Made by a program: the position numbers and the translations under genes. Shown one piece after another: positions 54,042-64,000 of a stretch of DNA of 64,000 bases (its first letter is position 1; each line of letters opens with the position of its first letter). This stretch comes from Psychrobacter sp. Pi2-1 (lineage in GTDB: Bacteria; Pseudomonadota; Gammaproteobacteria; Pseudomonadales; Moraxellaceae): NCBI RefSeq assembly GCF_904846645.1, contig NZ_CAJHBO010000003.1, positions 109,083 through 173,082 of the forward strand, read 5' to 3'. The notes under the pieces were generated by a model. It saw only the letters and a program-made list of their open reading frames with translations, searched no databases and was not told the origin of the DNA.

Positions 54042-54133
54042 ACGGAAATATCATTAGAGCTTAGTAGGTCGTCAAAACGCATTGTTATTTTGGCGACCGT
54101 TTCATTTATAACCATATTTTATTAATAGTCATT

Positions 54134-55150
54134 ATGATAACGATTGAGCAACTCATTACTCGAATTGAGCAGCGTCAGCCTATTATTAATAAGGCTGAGA
54201 TTGATACTGAGCAATTGTGTCAACCATTCAGTAGCGTCGGTAGTTTGACGACGGCCAGTCAGCAGCAGTTAAGCTTTTTGGCAGATCCTCACTACATCTC
54301 TAGCTTGGCTAGCAGTGACGCAGGCGCGGTGTTGGTGACGGAAGCATATCGTGACCAAGTGCCTACCTCAGCGATAGCGCTAGTCGTCTCAAATCCATAT
54401 TTGGCTTATGCCAGTGCCAGTCAGCTGTTTGCACGTCATTCTTTATCTAACGGGATTCATCCTAGTGCTGTGATTGCAGATAGTGCTGTTATTGGCGAGC
54501 AAGTCAATATCGGCCCTTTTTGCGTGATTGGTGACAATGTACAAATAGGGGCGCGTAGCTCACTCGATGCTCATGTTGTGGTTGAAGCTAATACCAGTAT
54601 CGGTACCGACTGTGTGATTAAGTCGCAAGTCGTTGTCGGGCCTGAGAGTGTCATTGGCAGTCACGTTAGATTGCATGCAGGGGTAAGCATCGGATCTGAA
54701 GGGTTTGGTTTTGCTCCTACTAAAGATCCTAGTAACACAGGTTGGGAGCGTATAGCCCAGTTAGGCCGCGTCATTATTGGTGATTATGTGCGAGTTGGTA
54801 GCCAGACGTGTATCGATCGTGGTGCTATCGATGATACCGTTATTGGTAATCACGTGATTATTGATAATTTGGTACAAGTTGCCCATAACGTCCGTATCGG
54901 TGACGGTACTGCTATTGCTGCTCAAACTGGCATTGCGGGTAGTACTACGATAGGGAAGCGCTGTATAATAGGCGGCGCTGTCGGTATCACAGGTCATATT
55001 GAGATTACAGACGATGTCGTTTTGTCTGGTATGACCATGGTAACCAAATCCATTAAAACCGCTGGTTCATATTCATCTGGTACTGCTGCAATGCCGACTG
55101 CTAATTGGCGACGTGCTGCTGTACGTTTTCGTCAGCTAGGCAATAACTAA
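54134..55150 (+). CDS. lpxD: UDP-3-O-(3-hydroxyacyl)glucosamine N-acyltransferase
   Basis: LpxD adds the second acyl chain in lipid A synthesis. A Uridine-binding N-terminal domain (about 1-100) leads to a left-handed beta-helix of hexapeptide repeats (IGEQVNIGPFCVIGDNVQIG and so on). IDNLVQVAHNVRIG contains the catalytic His. The 338 aa fit the family. It is followed closely by fabZ and lpxA. Confidence 0.96.
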   Translation: MITIEQLITRIEQRQPIINKAEIDTEQLCQPFSSVGSLTTASQQQLSFLADPHYISSLASSDAGAVLVTEAYRDQVPTSAIALVVSNPYLAYASASQLFARHSLSNGIHPSAVIADSAVIGEQVNIGPFCVIGDNVQIGARSSLDAHVVVEANTSIGTDCVIKSQVVVGPESVIGSHVRLHAGVSIGSEGFGFAPTKDPSNTGWERIAQLGRVIIGDYVRVGSQTCIDRGAIDDTVIGNHVIIDNLVQVAHNVRIGDGTAIAAQTGIAGSTTIGKRCIIGGAVGITGHIEITDDVVLSGMTMVTKSIKTAGSYSSGTAAMPTANWRRAAVRFRQLGNN

Positions 55151-55202
55151 TGCAAACACAAACAAATAATAAATATTCAAAACACAGCAAGGAAGCGTCA
55201 TT

Positions 55203-55739
55203 ATGAGCAATAACAATATAGATATCCCAACTGATAAAGACGTTAAAAGCTTGGCTGAGCAAGGTCTTACGCTACCATTGACGTATCATACGATTAAGCA
55301 TTATTTACCGCATCGTTATCCTTTTATGCTGGTAGATCGTATTGTAGCTTGTACGCCAGGTGAGTGTATTACTGGTATCAAAAACGTGACTATTAATGAA
55401 GAGTTTTTTAATGGGCATTTTCCTGACGAGCCAATCATGCCAGGGGTATTGATGGTAGAGGCAATGGCACAGGTTTCAGGCATACTTGGGTTCATTACCG
55501 CAGGTCTGACTTCAGAAGACGGTTACCTCTATCTATTTGCAGGTGTGGATAAAGTCCGTTTTAAACGCCGTGTGATTCCTGGTGATCAGCTTATCATTCG
55601 CGCAAAAACTGTGATGCAAAGACATGGTATCTATAAGTTTGATTGTACTGTCCATGTCGAAGATGAATTGGCGGCTAGTGCGCAAATTATGATTGCACGT
55701 CAAGAGCAGCAAAAACCTGCTAACGTGAAGGGTGCTTAA
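55203..55739 (+). CDS. fabZ: 3-hydroxyacyl-ACP dehydratase FabZ
   Basis: FabZ dehydrates 3-hydroxyacyl-ACP in fatty acid synthesis and competes with LpxA for substrate. The hot-dog fold shows LPHRYPFMLVDRI and the active-site helix NGHFPDEPIMPGVLMVEAMAQ (in part), with catalytic His and Glu. At 178 aa it carries about 25 extra N-terminal residues compared with E. coli FabZ (151). AGGAAG precedes the ATG. Confidence 0.96.
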   Translation: MSNNNIDIPTDKDVKSLAEQGLTLPLTYHTIKHYLPHRYPFMLVDRIVACTPGECITGIKNVTINEEFFNGHFPDEPIMPGVLMVEAMAQVSGILGFITAGLTSEDGYLYLFAGVDKVRFKRRVIPGDQLIIRAKTVMQRHGIYKFDCTVHVEDELAASAQIMIARQEQQKPANVKGA

Positions 55740-55912
55740 GTTTTTAATAAGCCATACTGTACAAAGAGCAATATTGAAACCGCTCACTACCACTGCAATA
55801 AATAGCTACATGTAAATTCAACAACATAACTGGTATTAGCTTCGTTAGTAACACTGAAATAGCGATACTTTTTTATTATTTACTCGCATCAAATGATACA
55901 AGGGCCCATCTT

Positions 55913-56692
55913 ATGAGTCAGATTCATCCTACAGCACTCATCTCACCGTCCGCGCAGATTGACGAGACTGCTATCATCGGGCCCTATTGTATCGTTGGTG
56001 ATGAAGTATCAATTGGTGCGCATACGGTTTTGCATAGACATGTCGTTGTGACTAAACTGACTCGTATTGGCCAACACAATGAGTTTTATCAATTTGCGAG
56101 TATTGGTGAAGATCCTCAAGACTTGAAATATGCAGGTGAGCGCACTTGGCTTGAAATCGGCGATCACAATACGATTCGTGAAGCCTGTAGCTTACACCGT
56201 GGTACAGCGCAAGACGGCGAGCTGACTAAAATCGGCAGTCATAATCTACTGATGGTAAACACCCATGTCGCACATGATTGTGTCATTGGCGATCATAACG
56301 TACTGGCTAACAATGTCGGTGTAGCGGGGCATGTGACTATTGGCGACCATACCATCATCGGTGGTAACTCAGGCATACATCAGTTTTGTACAGTAGATGA
56401 CTATAGCTTGATTGGCGGAGCAAGCCTCATTCTAAAAGATGTGGCTGCATTTACGATGGTATCTGGCAATCCAGCAAAGGCTCATGGACTCAATATCGAA
56501 GGCATGCGCCGTAAAGGTTGGTCAAAAGAAACCATTAATGTATTGCGTCAAGCGTACCGTACGATTTTCAGATCAGGTTTGACCACTGTACAAGCGTTGG
56601 AAGTCTTACATAATGAGCTATTAGCTAAAGAGCCAAAAATTCAGCTACTTATTGATTCATTACAAAATAGCAGCCGCGGTGTTGTACGCTAA
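55913..56692 (+). CDS. lpxA: UDP-N-acetylglucosamine acyltransferase
   Basis: LpxA performs the first committed step of lipid A synthesis. It is a left-handed beta-helix protein with the catalytic His in NTHVAHDCVIGDHN. The C-terminal helical part ends the 259-aa protein. Usually lpxB follows; here a terminator follows and then an unrelated transporter. FabZ and LpxD are upstream. Confidence 0.97.
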   Translation: MSQIHPTALISPSAQIDETAIIGPYCIVGDEVSIGAHTVLHRHVVVTKLTRIGQHNEFYQFASIGEDPQDLKYAGERTWLEIGDHNTIREACSLHRGTAQDGELTKIGSHNLLMVNTHVAHDCVIGDHNVLANNVGVAGHVTIGDHTIIGGNSGIHQFCTVDDYSLIGGASLILKDVAAFTMVSGNPAKAHGLNIEGMRRKGWSKETINVLRQAYRTIFRSGLTTVQALEVLHNELLAKEPKIQLLIDSLQNSSRGVVR

Positions 56693-56765
56693 AGAAAGCA
56701 TAACTCGATTTGAGTTTGATACTTTTAATCAGTTAAATTCTTATGGAATGAAGGCGAATTAGATA

Positions 56766-56796
56766 AAAGCCATAACTATTTGTTATGGCTTTTTAT
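56766..56796 (+). terminator. Terminator after lpxA
   Basis: AGCCATAAC pairs perfectly with GTTATGGCT around TATTT. T5 follows, and A4 precedes. It ends the envelope-biogenesis block. Confidence 0.88.
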
Positions 56797-56989
56797 ATTT
56801 ATGAGCACTTGACTTTTTTGGTCGCTTAGCAGAAACTGAGCGTTTACGATATTGTAATCAATTCTTTCTTAATGTTGCTGGGCGTTTCACATCGAAGCGT
56901 TTACTAAATAGCTCAATGGTAAGGCCGACTATTTATGTTGATCAAGGAAGATTATCAGTAACGTTAATTGAAGCACGAGGACGGAAAAA

Positions 56990-58342
56990 ATGGCTATCAA
57001 TAAACAAGAACATGCCCAATGGAGCTCAAGCTTTGGCTTCGTATTGGCAGCAGTAGGCTCAGCAGTTGGTCTAGGAAACATATGGAAATTTCCATACATG
57101 GTTGGCGAAAGCGGTGGTTCAGCTTTCGTTATTGCCTATTTGTTCTGTATCGCGCTGGTCGGTTTTCCGATATTAGTTGCTGAATGGTTAATTGGTCGAC
57201 GTGGTCAAAAAAACCCAGTCAATACTTTTTCAGACGTAGCAGCGACTGAAGGTAAGTCACGTAGCTGGGGCATCGTTGGTGCTACTGGTATTTTAGGTGG
57301 CTTCTTAATTCTATCGTTCTATAGTGTGATCGGTGGTTGGGCGCTTAACTATATTACTAAAGTTGCAACAGGTAGCTTTGCTGGTCAAGACAGTGATTCT
57401 GTTGCTGCAACCTTTGATGCTATGCTTGCATCAGCTGGTACATTGACGATCTGGCATACGGTATTTATGATTTTAACCGCTGTCATCGTTGGTATTGGTG
57501 TGACAAGTGGTATCGAAAAAACAGCTAAGATTTTAATGCCATTATTGGGTGTGATTCTATTCGTTATCGTCGGTTATAACGTGATGAACGGTGGATTTGG
57601 TGAAGCAGTTGCTTACCTATTTACACCAGATCTTAGCAAACTAACGGCTGATGTTATGCTTGCAGCATTAGGTCATGCATTCTTCACACTATCAATTGGT
57701 ATGGGTATAATGGTTGCTTATGGTTCGTATTTGGGCCGTGAAGTAAACTTACTAAAAACAGCACGTACCGTTGTTATTTTAGATACGGTTATTGCGTTGG
57801 CTGCTGGTCTTGCCATCTTCCCAATCATCTTTAGCAATGGTCTAGATCCTGCATCAGGTCCTGGTCTTATCTTTGTAAGTTTACCAATTGCTTTCGGTAG
57901 CATGGGTGCGGGCACTATCATTGGCGCATTGTTCTTCTTGCTTATTACCTTTGCCGCTATCACCTCATCTATCTCGTTACTTGAGCCAACCGTTGAGTTA
58001 TTAGAAGAGCGTACGTCGATGAGTCGTACTGTATCGACTATCGTGGCAAGTACAGTAATCTGGTTGTTAGGTATTGCAGCACTGCTATCGTTCAACCTAT
58101 GGTCTGACTTTACTATCATGGGTAATGGTATCTTTGATGCATTAGATAAGCTTACTAGTAAGTTCCTATTGCCTCTAACAGGTCTGGCTGCAATTGTATT
58201 TGTTGGTTGGAAAATGGATCAACGTAACATTCAGCAAGAGCTTGGTTTATCTAATGGTACATGGCAGCTGTGGCAAATCGTTGCGAAATTCATCGCGCCA
58301 ATCGCTGTTATTGTAGTATTTGTGACGTCATTGATGGGATAG
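56990..58342 (+). CDS. Sodium-dependent transporter of the NSS (SNF) family
   Basis: NSS proteins co-transport amino acids or related amines with Na+ across the inner membrane. The first helix carries FGFVLAAVGSAVGLGNIWKFPY (in part), the Na+/substrate-site motif of the family. About 11-12 hydrophobic helices fill 450 aa, the size of bacterial LeuT-type members. ACGAGGA lies before the ATG. The substrate cannot be told from sequence. It is bracketed by strong terminators. Confidence 0.93.
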   Translation: MAINKQEHAQWSSSFGFVLAAVGSAVGLGNIWKFPYMVGESGGSAFVIAYLFCIALVGFPILVAEWLIGRRGQKNPVNTFSDVAATEGKSRSWGIVGATGILGGFLILSFYSVIGGWALNYITKVATGSFAGQDSDSVAATFDAMLASAGTLTIWHTVFMILTAVIVGIGVTSGIEKTAKILMPLLGVILFVIVGYNVMNGGFGEAVAYLFTPDLSKLTADVMLAALGHAFFTLSIGMGIMVAYGSYLGREVNLLKTARTVVILDTVIALAAGLAIFPIIFSNGLDPASGPGLIFVSLPIAFGSMGAGTIIGALFFLLITFAAITSSISLLEPTVELLEERTSMSRTVSTIVASTVIWLLGIAALLSFNLWSDFTIMGNGIFDALDKLTSKFLLPLTGLAAIVFVGWKMDQRNIQQELGLSNGTWQLWQIVAKFIAPIAVIVVFVTSLMG

Positions 58343-58404
58343 TAGTCAAAATAGACTCTACTTAAATCATTAAGTGATAATCATTGAGTGATAAAAGCAG
58401 CACA

Positions 58405-58440
58405 GAAAAAGGGCTTAAGATTATTCTTAAGCCCTTTTTT
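58405..58440. terminator. Bidirectional terminator between NSS transporter and tgt
   Basis: AAAAAGGGCTTAAGA and TCTTAAGCCCTTTTTT pair over about 15 bp with a TTAT loop. It serves both convergent genes. Confidence 0.93.
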
Positions 58441-58483
58441 ATTTCAACAGATATCATTATACGTTCGTGAATATTAAACAGGA

Positions 58484-59995
<1,512 letters not shown>

Positions 59996-60649
59996 ATGAA
60001 AAAGACAGGTTATTTATTATTAATGGGCGGATTATTGTTGATATCAGGAGGGGCTATGGCTACCGAAGAGCCGAAATATACGGTGTTGACCCAAGTAGAT
60101 GACTTTGAGCTGCGTCGCTATGATGAGCAGCTAGTAGCGCAAACGTGGGTGAGTGGTGACCAAGACTCAGCAAGTCGTGAAGGATTTAAGATCTTAGCGG
60201 ACTATATTTTTGGTAATAACACAGCACCAAGTGGAGACAGTAGTAAAATCAGTATGACGGCACCTGTTACGATGCAAGCTGATAATAAAAAAAGTGATAA
60301 TGAGTCACAGAAAATTGCCATGACATCACCAGTCAGTATGCAACAAGACGATGGTAAGTGGCGCGTACAATTTACGATGCCTAGTAAATATACAATACAG
60401 ACACTGCCTAAGCCAAACAATCCAAACGTTGAGATTGTAGAAGTGCCTGCACAGACGTACGGTGTGATTAAGTTCTCTTGGCTAGCAGGAGAAGATAAAG
60501 TAGCGGAAAAAACCGAAGCGTTGCAAACATGGATGCAAGACCAAAATTTGACGCCTACAGGCGAGCCTGTATTGGCCCGTTATAATCCACCTTGGACGCT
60601 ACCATTCTTACGTCGCAATGAGGTGATAATTGCTTATCAACCTAAGTAA
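59996..60649 (+). CDS. Secreted SOUL-family heme-binding-like protein
   Basis: SOUL/HBP proteins bind heme or tetrapyrroles loosely in other organisms. The start 59996 with GGAG upstream gives a signal peptide ending AMATEE. The body has the SOUL pattern: YTVLTQVDDFELRRYDEQLVAQTWV, KISMTAPVTMQ and again KIAMTSPVSMQ, and FTMPSKYTIQTLPKPNN. It ends NEVIIAY. The 217 aa fit. The protein should be periplasmic. Ligand not shown by sequence; no fixed heme motif exists in the family. Confidence 0.9.
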   Translation: MKKTGYLLLMGGLLLISGGAMATEEPKYTVLTQVDDFELRRYDEQLVAQTWVSGDQDSASREGFKILADYIFGNNTAPSGDSSKISMTAPVTMQADNKKSDNESQKIAMTSPVSMQQDDGKWRVQFTMPSKYTIQTLPKPNNPNVEIVEVPAQTYGVIKFSWLAGEDKVAEKTEALQTWMQDQNLTPTGEPVLARYNPPWTLPFLRRNEVIIAYQPK

Positions 60650-60660
60650 TAACAATCCAT

Positions 60661-60689
60661 AAAAAAAGACAGCAATCGCTGTCTTTTTT
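60661..60689. terminator. Bidirectional terminator between SOUL and asd
   Basis: AAAAAAGACAGC/GCTGTCTTTTTT with an AATC loop serves both convergent genes. Confidence 0.93.
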
Positions 60690-60712
60690 GTGCTTAATTT
60701 AAGGTATCTGAG

Positions 60713-61846
60713 TTAGACGTTTTGCTCACGAATGATATTAAGCATACGACGTAATGGTTCTGCTGCACCCCATAACAACTGATCACCAACGGTAAATGCA
60801 CCTAGATATTCAGGGCCCATATTAAGCTTACGCAAGCGACCTAGAGCAACAGTCAAGGTGCCAGTCACGGCTACTGGCGTTAGGCGATTCATAGTAGCTT
60901 CTTTGTCATCTTCGACCAAGTCCAACCACTCGTTGCCACTGTTTTTAAGTGCAGCTTCGATTTCTTCTAGCGGAATGTCTTTTTTCAGTTTGATCGTTAA
61001 ACCTTGCGCATGACAACGCATGGCACCGACGCGTACACACATGCCATCGATAGGAATCGTACTGGCTTCATCATTACCTAAGATCTTATTGGTCTCGACG
61101 CCGCCTTTCCATTCCTCTTTTGACTGTTTGTTTTCTAGCTGTGCGTCGATATAAGGAATCAAGCTACCTGCCAGTGGTACACCGAAGTATTGTGTAGGGA
61201 AGTCTGCTGAACGCTGAGTTTGAGCGATTTTTTTATCAATCTCAAGAATAGCGCTAGCAGGGTCAGCCAATTCGTCTTGAACGGCATCACGTAACACACC
61301 CATGCCACTAATTAACTCGCGCATGTTGTTTGCGCCAGAACCACTAGCAGCTTGATATGTCATGGCGCTGACCCATTCGACCCAACCTTTATTAAACAGC
61401 TCACCGATAGCCATCAACATCAATGATACGGTACAGTTACCACCGATAAAGTCTTTTTTGCCATTGGCTAGGGCACTATCAATAACGTTACGGTTGACTG
61501 GATCAAGAATGATGATGCTGTCATCTTTCATTCGCAGCGTACTTGCCGCATCAACCCAATAGCCGTTCCAACCACTATCACGCAATGGTTGATGGACTTT
61601 TGACGTATAGTCACCACCTTGGCAAGTAATCACGACATCACAAGCAGCAAGTGCGTCAATATCATGAGCGTCTTTTAGTTGGCCGGTTTCAATACCATCG
61701 AATTTTGGTGCATCGCCACCAGCATTACTGGTAGAAAAAAACACGGGTGTAATACCGTTGAAGTCATTTTCTTCCTGCATACGTTGTATTAATACTGACC
61801 CTACCATACCGCGCCAGCCTACCAAACCTACTGTTAAATCACTCAT
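60713..61846 (-). CDS. asd: Aspartate-semialdehyde dehydrogenase
   Basis: Asd reduces aspartyl-4-phosphate to aspartate semialdehyde with NADPH, feeding lysine, diaminopimelate, threonine and methionine. The nucleotide loop [11 protein letters not shown] lies near the start. The catalytic Cys is in GGNCTVSLM, and [10 protein letters not shown] holds the active-site His. Start 61846 is the ATG with an AGGA box; an upstream TTG at 61855 is rejected. The 377-aa length matches the E. coli type. Convergent with the SOUL gene. Confidence 0.96.
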   Translation of the reverse strand: MSDLTVGLVGWRGMVGSVLIQRMQEENDFNGITPVFFSTSNAGGDAPKFDGIETGQLKDAHDIDALAACDVVITCQGGDYTSKVHQPLRDSGWNGYWVDAASTLRMKDDSIIILDPVNRNVIDSALANGKKDFIGGNCTVSLMLMAIGELFNKGWVEWVSAMTYQAASGSGANNMRELISGMGVLRDAVQDELADPASAILEIDKKIAQTQRSADFPTQYFGVPLAGSLIPYIDAQLENKQSKEEWKGGVETNKILGNDEASTIPIDGMCVRVGAMRCHAQGLTIKLKKDIPLEEIEAALKNSGNEWLDLVEDDKEATMNRLTPVAVTGTLTVALGRLRKLNMGPEYLGAFTVGDQLLWGAAEPLRRMLNIIREQNV

Positions 61847-62285
61847 GAAGTTCAATCCTATTTACAATTATTTGTTGCATCGTCAACCGATAACAATGCC
61901 GTGAATGGCGCGAAAAAGCAAGGCGTTTTGGCTATTATTTGGCCGTTTTCCATACACTATTAACTATGTCGACTATAACTTTAAGTTATTACTATTGATG
62001 AGATGCTCGGCTATCTTGCGACCTCAAAAATATAGTGTTTAATAAATCACGCATTACATTGAATGAGCCAATATTGTAACGTTTTATGATAGTTGTCGCA
62101 TAATTGAGACTCACATGTAGGCGAGAATCTTCTGAAGTGCTAAAGTAAGTCTCAAACACAATGATTCGACGTTAGTTATTTGAGGTCAGGTGAGTTAAAA
62201 CCACGATATTTCTTATCAAATAAAAGCTTGACCAATATACATCATCAGCTCTATCAACATATCAATCAACGGTTAGTACCTACTT
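61847..62285. other. Intergenic region between divergent asd and EEP genes
   Basis: This 439-bp stretch should hold the promoters of both genes. I see no clear -35/-10 pair, terminator or coding frame. A shadow frame at 62180-62374 overlaps the following gene and lacks a Shine-Dalgarno. Confidence 0.5.
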
Positions 62286-63416
62286 ATGGATCTCTCACTA
62301 TTATATTACGGCTCACAAGGTCTAGCAGGATTCATCGCCTTTGTCACAATCTGGGGTTGGTTACCGCTAGATAACTGGTGGGTGCGCGGTGTTGAGTTTC
62401 CACGCATCCAAATAATGGTGCTTGGTATCATCGCTTGGGTCGGCATGATAGTGTTTTTCTCAGAGTGGGAATTAGGGCAGTGGATATTGTTTGTTGTGTT
62501 GAGCGGTACGTTAGCATTTCAGCTGAGAATGGTATTGCCATATACTAAGCTATGGAAAAAAGAAGTTCAGAAAGCAAAAGACAAGCCAGAAGGGCAAGCG
62601 CATCAACTAAAAATCATGGTATCAAACGTATTGACGCCCAACGATGAAACGCAAAAGCTGGTTAATTTGGTTAAGCAAAAGCAGCCAGATATCTTAATTA
62701 CATTAGAGAGTGACAAGAAATGGGAGCAAGCCTTACACCAAGTCGAGTCTGACTATCCCTACACCGTGAAAGTGCCACTAGATAATTTATATGGTATGCA
62801 CTTGTATTCTAAGCTTGAGCTGATTGATCCTGAAATTAAGTATTTGATGATAGATGATATACCGTCTATTCATACACAGTTGCGTTTGCAAGGAGGCCGC
62901 GTCGTTTGGTTATATTGCTTGCATCCCATGCCGCCTAGCCCAACTGAAGCTGATAAGTCCACCACGCGTGACGCTGAGCTGCTCATGGTGGGTAAACATA
63001 TAAAGGAAAACGACCAAACGGCGATACTGGCAGGTGATCTTAATGATGTCGCATGGTCAAAAACCACACGTCGTTTCCAACGTATCTCAGGACTACTAGA
63101 TCCTCGTATTGGTCGACATTTTATTAATACCTTCCATGTTAAATATCCATTTCTGCGTTGGGCTTTAGATCATATCTTCCATAGTGCCTGCTTTACAGTG
63201 GTTGATATTCAGCGTATGCCATCCGTAGGATCTGATCACTTTCCTGTGATGACTACCTTGCAATATGAGCCAGAAGAAGCAAGCAAGCAAGAAGGCAATG
63301 CGCCTACGGCACAAGCAGAAGATATCCAAGAAACTGACAACAAAATCGAAGAAGGCAAGAAAGAAGGCGAAAAAGTGTCAGAAGAGCACAGACAAGAGCA
63401 GCGCAGTTTTGGTTGA
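62286..63416 (+). CDS. Membrane-anchored endonuclease/exonuclease/phosphatase (EEP) family protein
   Basis: The 376-aa protein starts with three hydrophobic helices (about 5-25, 38-58 and 62-82), then an EEP domain facing one side of the membrane. Motifs are the Asn of MVSNVLTPND, ITLESDKKW (catalytic Glu), LAGDLNDVAW (Asp and Asn) and SVGSDHFPV (Asp and His). The last 50 residues are highly charged Lys/Glu/Gln repeats. It resembles the YafD type. Substrate is unknown, and nucleic acid, inositol phosphate or sphingolipid are all possible in this fold. Confidence 0.87.
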   Translation: MDLSLLYYGSQGLAGFIAFVTIWGWLPLDNWWVRGVEFPRIQIMVLGIIAWVGMIVFFSEWELGQWILFVVLSGTLAFQLRMVLPYTKLWKKEVQKAKDKPEGQAHQLKIMVSNVLTPNDETQKLVNLVKQKQPDILITLESDKKWEQALHQVESDYPYTVKVPLDNLYGMHLYSKLELIDPEIKYLMIDDIPSIHTQLRLQGGRVVWLYCLHPMPPSPTEADKSTTRDAELLMVGKHIKENDQTAILAGDLNDVAWSKTTRRFQRISGLLDPRIGRHFINTFHVKYPFLRWALDHIFHSACFTVVDIQRMPSVGSDHFPVMTTLQYEPEEASKQEGNAPTAQAEDIQETDNKIEEGKKEGEKVSEEHRQEQRSFG

Positions 63417-63530
63417 TAAAAGAGGCTGTTTATTAACGGTAATGCATAAAAGTGATGTAAGCATATGCTTACGCAAAATAGAGTCTTTAGCTTCTATCGG
63501 CACCAAATTCATTGGCCTATAATACATCCA

Positions 63531-63708
63531 TCAACACAAGGATACGCATGGATGTAGTGTTGAGACAGTACCAATAAAAGTACAGGTCAGCCCGCTGTCT
63601 TATATAATACTGTTAAATGACTTAGGATGAGTCAGCACGGAAGAGAGATAATAACAATAACACGAAGTATTGAAACCCTGAACCAATCGCCCTAGGTTCG
63701 GGGTTTTT
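63531..63708 (+). ncRNA. Candidate small RNA
   Basis: TATAAT at about 63520-63525 could be a -10 (no good -35). The span downstream is non-coding. It has AGACAG/CTGTCT (about 63560-63600) and GTAC/GTAC pairs, and it ends in a rho-independent terminator at 63674-63708. No known RNA family is recognised. Confidence 0.25.
63674..63708 (+). terminator. Rho-independent terminator with no gene upstream
   Basis: AACCCTGAACC pairs with GGTTCGGGGTT (one G-T) around a 10-nt loop, and T5 follows. The nearest plus-strand gene stops at 63416, about 260 bp earlier. Confidence 0.75.
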
Positions 63709-63794
63709 CTTTGTGTGGATTTTGGTTTAATAAAGTTTAAAATGCTTAACTCCGATATTTTTTTAAAGCTTCCAGTTAAATATCTAACTGCGCA

Positions 63795-63838
63795 AAACAA
63801 AGAAGGGTATATGCAATAGCATATACCCTTCTTTGTTT
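63795..63838. repeat. 20-bp perfect inverted repeat (strong hairpin)
   Basis: The left arm 63795-63814 and right arm 63819-63838 are exact complements with an AATA loop. The arms begin AAACAAAGAAGGG. A-rich and T-rich ends would let it act as a terminator in both directions, including for transcription coming from the IS side. Confidence 0.7.
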
Positions 63839-63874
63839 AAATCGATTCAGTACTTTCGCTAACTTAATACTACT

Positions 63875-64000
63875 AGGGCGTGTCATCAATTAAGCCAAAT
63901 GACACAAGAAACCAGATAAATAGCACTCAAGAAATGACGGGCTAACTTATCATAGCGAGTAGCAATCGCACGATACTGCTTAATCTTGGCAAAGAAGTTC
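63875..64000 (-). mobile_element. IS5-family insertion sequence, right part cut by window
   Basis: GGGCGTGTCATCAATTAA at about 63876 looks like an IS terminal inverted repeat. A transposase frame begins inside it on the minus strand, and the flank reads CTAG at the boundary. The element continues beyond the window. Confidence 0.75.
63886..64000 (-). CDS. IS5-family transposase, C-terminal fragment
   Basis: Thirty-seven codons up to a TGA read FFAKIKQYRAIATRYDKLA, then RHFLSAIYLVSCVIWLN. This is the common end of IS5-group DDE transposases. The N-terminal part lies outside the window, so intactness is unknown. Confidence 0.8.
   Translation of the reverse strand, partial: NFFAKIKQYRAIATRYDKLARHFLSAIYLVSCVIWLN

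Larger units (their letters stand above)
63417..63874. other. Gene-free stretch with several RNA-like structures before an IS end
   Basis: No coding frame is supported. It holds a possible small RNA (63531-63708), a long perfect hairpin (63795-63838) and then the IS end. Frames in this region of up to about 66 codons lack Shine-Dalgarno sites and family resemblance. Confidence 0.5.

Noticed and set aside
57718..58119. 133-codon minus-strand frame inside the NSS transporter gene
   Set aside because: It is a shadow of a strongly supported membrane protein gene, with no signal, motif or Shine-Dalgarno.
58373..58397. Fur-box-like sequence GTGATAATCATTGAGTGAT
   Set aside because: It lies downstream of the transporter stop codon and directly before a terminator, where an operator would have no promoter to control. 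The right half matches poorly.

Overview
The window reads as a chromosomal segment of a Moraxellaceae bacterium, most likely Psychrobacter or a close relative. The basis is low-to-moderate GC, the order pyrH-frr-uppS-cdsA-dxr-rseP-bamA-lpxD-fabZ-lpxA, short AT-rich spacers, and proteins that look like Psychrobacter/Moraxella/Acinetobacter families. That assignment rests on remembered family resemblance, not a database search. Most of the window is core genome. The only clear mobile-element gene is an IS5-type transposase cut by the right edge.

Layout. 1-7.2 kb: the end of a sensor histidine kinase, a D,D-carboxypeptidase, a small exported protein, then surE, an NlpD-type lipoprotein and an MltB-type lipoprotein (envelope and peptidoglycan). 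7.6-14.6 kb: a molybdenum cofactor and molybdate uptake cluster, moeA-moaA-moaB-mobA-moaC-moaD-moaE-modA-modB, with no modC in the window. 14.8-15.4 kb: tRNA-Asp and tRNA-Val on the minus strand behind a strong promoter and a hairpin-rich leader. 15.4-21.1 kb: cardiolipin synthase, a Sel1-repeat membrane protein, KDO transferase and rsmE. 21.4-25.8 kb: a ferric-iron ABC importer (fbpABC type) with a Fur-like site at its promoter and an inverted-repeat element between the first two genes. 25.8-34.3 kb: cmoM, two small proteins, gyrA, a tandem pair of EamA/RarD-like transporters each preceded by a near-copy of the same terminator, and a glutathione S-transferase.

34.4-39.6 kb: a small membrane protein, ribonuclease Z, a DUF815 ATPase, a divergent Ser/Thr-kinase-like protein, a DJ-1/PfpI protein, a ribbon-helix-helix protein, a fragment resembling the 3' end of a second kinase gene, and tRNA-Leu. 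39.8-43.0 kb: ntrC and ntrB. 43.1-56.7 kb: rimO and the long conserved block for nucleotide, translation-recycling, isoprenoid, phospholipid, outer-membrane assembly and lipid A functions. Two expected members, skp/ompH and lpxB, are missing from their usual places. 57.0-64 kb: a sodium-dependent NSS symporter, tgt, a secreted SOUL protein, asd, a membrane-anchored EEP hydrolase, a possible small RNA, a very strong hairpin and the IS fragment.

Functional links. Envelope biogenesis dominates: dacC-like, nlpD-like, mltB-like, cls, waaA, uppS, cdsA, rseP, bamA, lpxD, fabZ and lpxA. The Moco cluster makes the cofactor and imports molybdate. The Fbp cluster imports iron. NtrBC is the nitrogen-status two-component system. 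I see no CRISPR array, prophage or recognised defence island. The least ordinary spots are the kinase/RHH/kinase-fragment area beside tRNA-Leu, the duplicated transporter-plus-terminator unit, the inverted-repeat element inside the iron operon, the 14-bp perfect inverted repeat upstream of dacC, and the structured tRNA leader.
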